A stretch of DNA of 25,020 nucleotides from an uncultured Prevotella sp. (GTDB lineage Bacteria > Bacteroidota > Bacteroidia > Bacteroidales > Bacteroidaceae), in the NCBI GenBank assembly GCA_937898715.1, contig CALEKA010000117.1, forward strand, positions 1-25,020, given 5' to 3'. This document shows positions 21,652 through 25,020 of the stretch, piece after piece. The notes below the pieces were generated by a model that did not search any database, had not been told where the DNA came from, and worked only from the letters and a program-made list of their open reading frames with translations. Numbering within the stretch: the stretch's first letter is position 1; each line of letters starts with the position of its first letter. A program made the translations under genes and the position numbers.

Positions 21652-24600
21652 ATGGCAGACAGCACCCACACAACTACCATCGTACTCAACGTCAACGACG
21701 ACAACGCCCGCCGCAAGATCAAAGAGCGCATAGCCGACCTCGACACCATGCGCAAGCGGCTCAACGAAATCGCAGCAAAGCCCGTATCTTCACGCACCAC
21801 AGCCGAGAAAAAAGAATACACCAACCTCACCCGAGAAATACAAAAGACCGAGAAAGAGCTTAACCGCATACAGACCGCCGCCGCAGCAGCCGACCGCGTG
21901 CTTGGTAATATCTCTACTGCCAACCTAAAAGAGCTACGCACAACCCTTAACAACATCAACAAAGAACTCAATAGTGGCACCATAGAGCGAGGCTCCGAGC
22001 GATGGAACCAACTCGCAGAGAAAGCCCGAGAAGTAAAAGAAGAAATCAGCAAAGTCAACACAGAACTCTCCGCATCAAAGCAGATCACCGCCTCCGAAAC
22101 CATAGCATCAAAGATCAACAACATCTGGACAAGTCTGACATCCTCCATAGATGGTACCATCAGCAAGTTCAACATGCTCAAAGACGCCATGGAAGGCTAC
22201 GTCACCGAATACGCCGACATGGCAGAACACATGAGCGGAGTCAAGAAATACACCGGACTAACCGACGAAGCCGTACGCTCACTCAACGACGACTTCCAAG
22301 CCATGGACACCCGCACACCCCGACAGCAGCTCAACGACCTCGCAGCAGATGCCGGCCGACTCGGCATACAGTCCCGACAGCAAATACTCGACTTCGTCAG
22401 CGCCGCCGACCAAATCAACGTAGCACTCGGAGAAGACCTCGGAGAAGACGCAGTCAAAAACATCGGCAAACTCGCACAAATGTTTGGAGATGATCAGCGA
22501 CTCGGACTCAAGCAAGCCATGCTCTCCACCGCATCCATCATCAACGAACTCGCACAGTCATCCTCCGCCAGCGAAGGCTACCTCATGGAGTTCACCGCCC
22601 GCCTGGCAGGTGTAGGCAACCAAGCAGGAATGAGCCAAGCACAGATCATGGCATTCGCATCCGTGCTCGACCAAAACATGGTAGGCGTAGAAAAGGGAGC
22701 CACAGCCCTGCAAAACGTCATCACCGCGCTCTATGCCAACCCCGCCAAGATGGCACGAGTAGCCGGGCTCGACGTGCAAAACTTCACCAATCTGCTCAAG
22801 ACCAACGGCAACGAAGCACTCCTACAATTCGCCACAGCCCTGCAAAAAGCCGGAAGCATGGACGCACTCGCACCCATGTTCAAAGAAATGAACCTCAGCG
22901 GAGCAGGAGTCACGCAGACCCTCTCCACCCTCGCCGCCAACATCGACACCATCCGAGCCACACAAGCCCAAGCCGCTACCGCATTCCAGCAAGGCACATC
23001 CGTCACCAACGAATTCAACCAAGCCAACAACACCGCACAAGCCCAACTCGAAAAAGCACAAAAGCGAGCAGCCGACCTCAGAGCAGAACTCGGAGAGAGG
23101 CTCTACCCCGCCTACACCGCAGTAATCAACGGCACCAACTCCTTCACCGCACTCCTGATGCGAGCCATCACCTTCGTGGCTACACACATCAAGCAGATCA
23201 CCACGCTCGCCGTAGTCATCACCACCTACGCCATCGCCGCCAACCTCGCCACCATGCGCACCGCCCTTCTTACCGCCGGGCAGAAAGCACTCAACGTCGT
23301 GATAGGCCTCGGCCGAAGCATCATGGTGCTCACACGCATAGCCGTACTCTCGCTCTCACTCTCCTACTATACACTCACTGGCAACCTCGTCAAAGCCCGA
23401 GCCGCACACATCGCACTCACAGCCATAATGAAGGCCAATCACTACGCACTCATCGCCACAGCCGTCGTAGCCGTAGCAGGAGCCATCTACCTATGGGCCA
23501 CACGCGAAAAGCAGCTCACCGAAGCACAGCGCCAACGCCTGCAGATCCAGAAAGACCAAGCCACCATCGAGCAAAAAGGCAACGAAGCCATAGCCGCCAC
23601 ACAAGCAAAGATCTACCAGCTCACAGCCATCATCCACGACAACAACCGCTCTCTCTCCGACCGATATGCAGCCATCCGCGCCCTCAAAAAGCTCGTGCCA
23701 GGCTACAACGCCGTAATCTCACAGACCGGGCAAGTCACACGCGAGAACACCCGCGCCATCACCGACTACATCTCAGCCCTCAAAAAGAAAGCCATGATGG
23801 AAGCCGCACAAGACCAAATCAAAGAACTCATGGCAGCCAAGCTCAACCAAGAAGAGCGACGCACACGCATGGAAAATGCAGTCTCCATCCGCCGCAAACG
23901 ACTGGCCGACTTCGAAAAAGCCCACCCAGGGACAGTCCGCATCTACAATCAAGTACAGGGCACCGCATCTAAGGGCAACCCCTACGCAGGACTCAATCAG
24001 TCAAAAGAATATACCCAATATGCAATCCTCATAGGCAAGCTCCGAGAAGCAGAAGGCTGGAACTCTGGCGTAGACTCAGCCATCACATCCATCGACACCC
24101 GCATCAACTCCCTCACAGCCACCTTCAAGCGCCTCGGAGGATCACTCGAAGAAATACTCAACATCGGCCTACCCACCAACCTACCCACCATCGAAGGCGA
24201 TGGAGGAGGAGACATCCCCACCCTCACCGGAGGAATAAGCACAGGAGGGGGCAAGACCGACAACACCACCACCGATCACACCCCACAGATCCGAGCCATC
24301 GAAGAGCAGCAAGCACAAGCCAACGCCAACCTCACCGCACGCTACGCCGCCAGAGAAATCGCCACATACTACGACTACCAACAACTCAAGCTCAAGAGCG
24401 ACAAAGAATTCCTCCTCAAAAAGCGAGCACTCTACAAAGAAGGCGACACCGAAATCGCCAGCATCGACCGCGACATAGCCAACATCGACAAGCAACTCAC
24501 CGACACCCGCACAGACTACTCCCTACACCAAATCGACGTAGAGACCGAAGCACGAACCCAAGCCCTCACCCTCCGCCACGAAAAAGAATCCACAGACGAA

Positions 24601-25020
24601 GAACAATACCAACGCGAGCTCTCCGCCATCCAATTAGAAGGCCTCGACCGACGGCTCAAGTACCTGCGCAACCCCGCCAACCAAGCCACAGCCAAGCAGA
24701 TCAACGAAGCACAAATCGCATACGATAAAGCCAAGAACCAAGCCCAGTACGACGAAGACCTACGCTTCGCGCAGAGAGTCTCCAACGCCCGCAAAGAATG
24801 GCTCGCCAAGTCAGCCCAAGAGCAACAAGCCGACGAACTCAAACTCGCCACCGAACTCCACACCCAAGGACTCCTCTCCGAAGAAGAATACCAAAAAGCC
24901 AAAGCCGCCATCGCCAAGAAATACTCCGAAAAAGGAAACGGCAACAGCGGAACAGACTCTGACACCGATACCGACCAATACAAACTCAAAAACCCACTCG
25001 GCCAATCCACCGACGCCATG
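21652..25020 (+). CDS. Phage tail tape measure protein (TP901-like), 3' end outside window
   Basis: An open frame of 1123 codons from ATG 21652 to the window edge with no stop. Tape measure proteins set tail length and line the tail tube. Residues about 15-140 are coiled coil with many K/E/Q residues. Residues about 200-460 match the TP901-type core: TDEAVRSLNDDFQAM, LNDLAADAGRLGI, FTARLAGVGNQAGMSQAQIMAFASVLDQ, GATALQNVITALYANPAKMA and MFKEMNLSGAGVTQTLSTLA. Hydrophobic segments lie at about 504-530, 545-575 and 598-617. A Gly/Asp/Thr-rich linker is at about 845-875, then long coiled coil to the edge. The gene starts right after a palindrome, and no tail-tube or assembly genes precede it in the window. 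Confidence 0.88.
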   Translation, partial: MADSTHTTTIVLNVNDDNARRKIKERIADLDTMRKRLNEIAAKPVSSRTTAEKKEYTNLTREIQKTEKELNRIQTAAAAADRVLGNISTANLKELRTTLNNINKELNSGTIERGSERWNQLAEKAREVKEEISKVNTELSASKQITASETIASKINNIWTSLTSSIDGTISKFNMLKDAMEGYVTEYADMAEHMSGVKKYTGLTDEAVRSLNDDFQAMDTRTPRQQLNDLAADAGRLGIQSRQQILDFVSAADQINVALGEDLGEDAVKNIGKLAQMFGDDQRLGLKQAMLSTASIINELAQSSSASEGYLMEFTARLAGVGNQAGMSQAQIMAFASVLDQNMVGVEKGATALQNVITALYANPAKMARVAGLDVQNFTNLLKTNGNEALLQFATALQKAGSMDALAPMFKEMNLSGAGVTQTLSTLAANIDTIRATQAQAATAFQQGTSVTNEFNQANNTAQAQLEKAQKRAADLRAELGERLYPAYTAVINGTNSFTALLMRAITFVATHIKQITTLAVVITTYAIAANLATMRTALLTAGQKALNVVIGLGRSIMVLTRIAVLSLSLSYYTLTGNLVKARAAHIALTAIMKANHYALIATAVVAVAGAIYLWATREKQLTEAQRQRLQIQKDQATIEQKGNEAIAATQAKIYQLTAIIHDNNRSLSDRYAAIRALKKLVPGYNAVISQTGQVTRENTRAITDYISALKKKAMMEAAQDQIKELMAAKLNQEERRTRMENAVSIRRKRLADFEKAHPGTVRIYNQVQGTASKGNPYAGLNQSKEYTQYAILIGKLREAEGWNSGVDSAITSIDTRINSLTATFKRLGGSLEEILNIGLPTNLPTIEGDGGGDIPTLTGGISTGGGKTDNTTTDHTPQIRAIEEQQAQANANLTARYAAREIATYYDYQQLKLKSDKEFLLKKRALYKEGDTEIASIDRDIANIDKQLTDTRTDYSLHQIDVETEARTQALTLRHEKESTDEEQYQRELSAIQLEGLDRRLKYLRNPANQATAKQINEAQIAYDKAKNQAQYDEDLRFAQRVSNARKEWLAKSAQEQQADELKLATELHTQGLLSEEEYQKAKAAIAKKYSEKGNGNSGTDSDTDTDQYKLKNPLGQSTDAM

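Overview
The window looks like a Bacteroidales chromosome, most probably Prevotellaceae. The evidence is: TAnnTTTG-type -7 promoter boxes in front of several genes; two secreted proteins with calycin-like/PCMD-type domains and C-terminal tails ending in a G-G-K-K-x-(x)-K pattern typical of Prevotella exported proteins; the dapB-lepB-S26 paralogue-WbqC gene order known from Bacteroides and relatives; and intergenic regions packed with short repeats. No tRNA, rRNA or CRISPR array was recognised.

Layout. (1) 1-4175: a tandem and palindromic repeat region, then two paralogous secreted proteins and a 60-residue small protein ending at a strong terminator. (2) 4176-5290: a solitary, visibly AT-rich YhcG/DUF1016 (PD-(D/E)xK) gene on the minus strand with its own promoter, probably acquired. 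(3) 5432-19147: a long plus-strand run of housekeeping genes: argB, a U32 peptidase-family protein (TrhP-like), a HAD phosphatase overlapping ribF, a CPBP membrane protease with a repeat-expanded loop, dusB, dapB, lepB, a signal-peptidase-like protein that appears to lack the catalytic residues, a WbqC-family protein, a TatD-family hydrolase cut short after its last metal-binding Asp, and tyrS. (4) 19631-20961: an N-acylglucosamine 2-epimerase-family gene on the minus strand with its promoter. (5) 21037-25020: a phage-derived segment with two small proteins and the 5' 1123 codons of a tape measure protein that runs off the right edge.

The housekeeping genes are mostly not functionally linked. 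They cover arginine, lysine/peptidoglycan and flavin biosynthesis, tRNA modification and charging, and protein export. The tightest links are HAD-ribF (overlapping) and dapB-lepB-S26-like-WbqC.

The most unusual feature is between the genes. Almost every spacer in region 3 holds a nested inverted structure. The outer layer is an AT-rich heptad repeat (AAGTATT after gene ends, AATACTT before gene starts). Inside it is a CATTCTTGCAAGC-like arm, and inside that are GC-rich hairpins (CGACGCG-loop-CGCGTCG). The hairpin arms differ between copies in a compensatory way. Two near-identical palindromic MITE-like elements of about 235 bp sit within this repeat system on either side of tatD-tyrS, and a roughly 390-bp inverted tandem array separates the S26-like gene from the WbqC gene. 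All functions are inferred from sequence motifs only; no database search was run.
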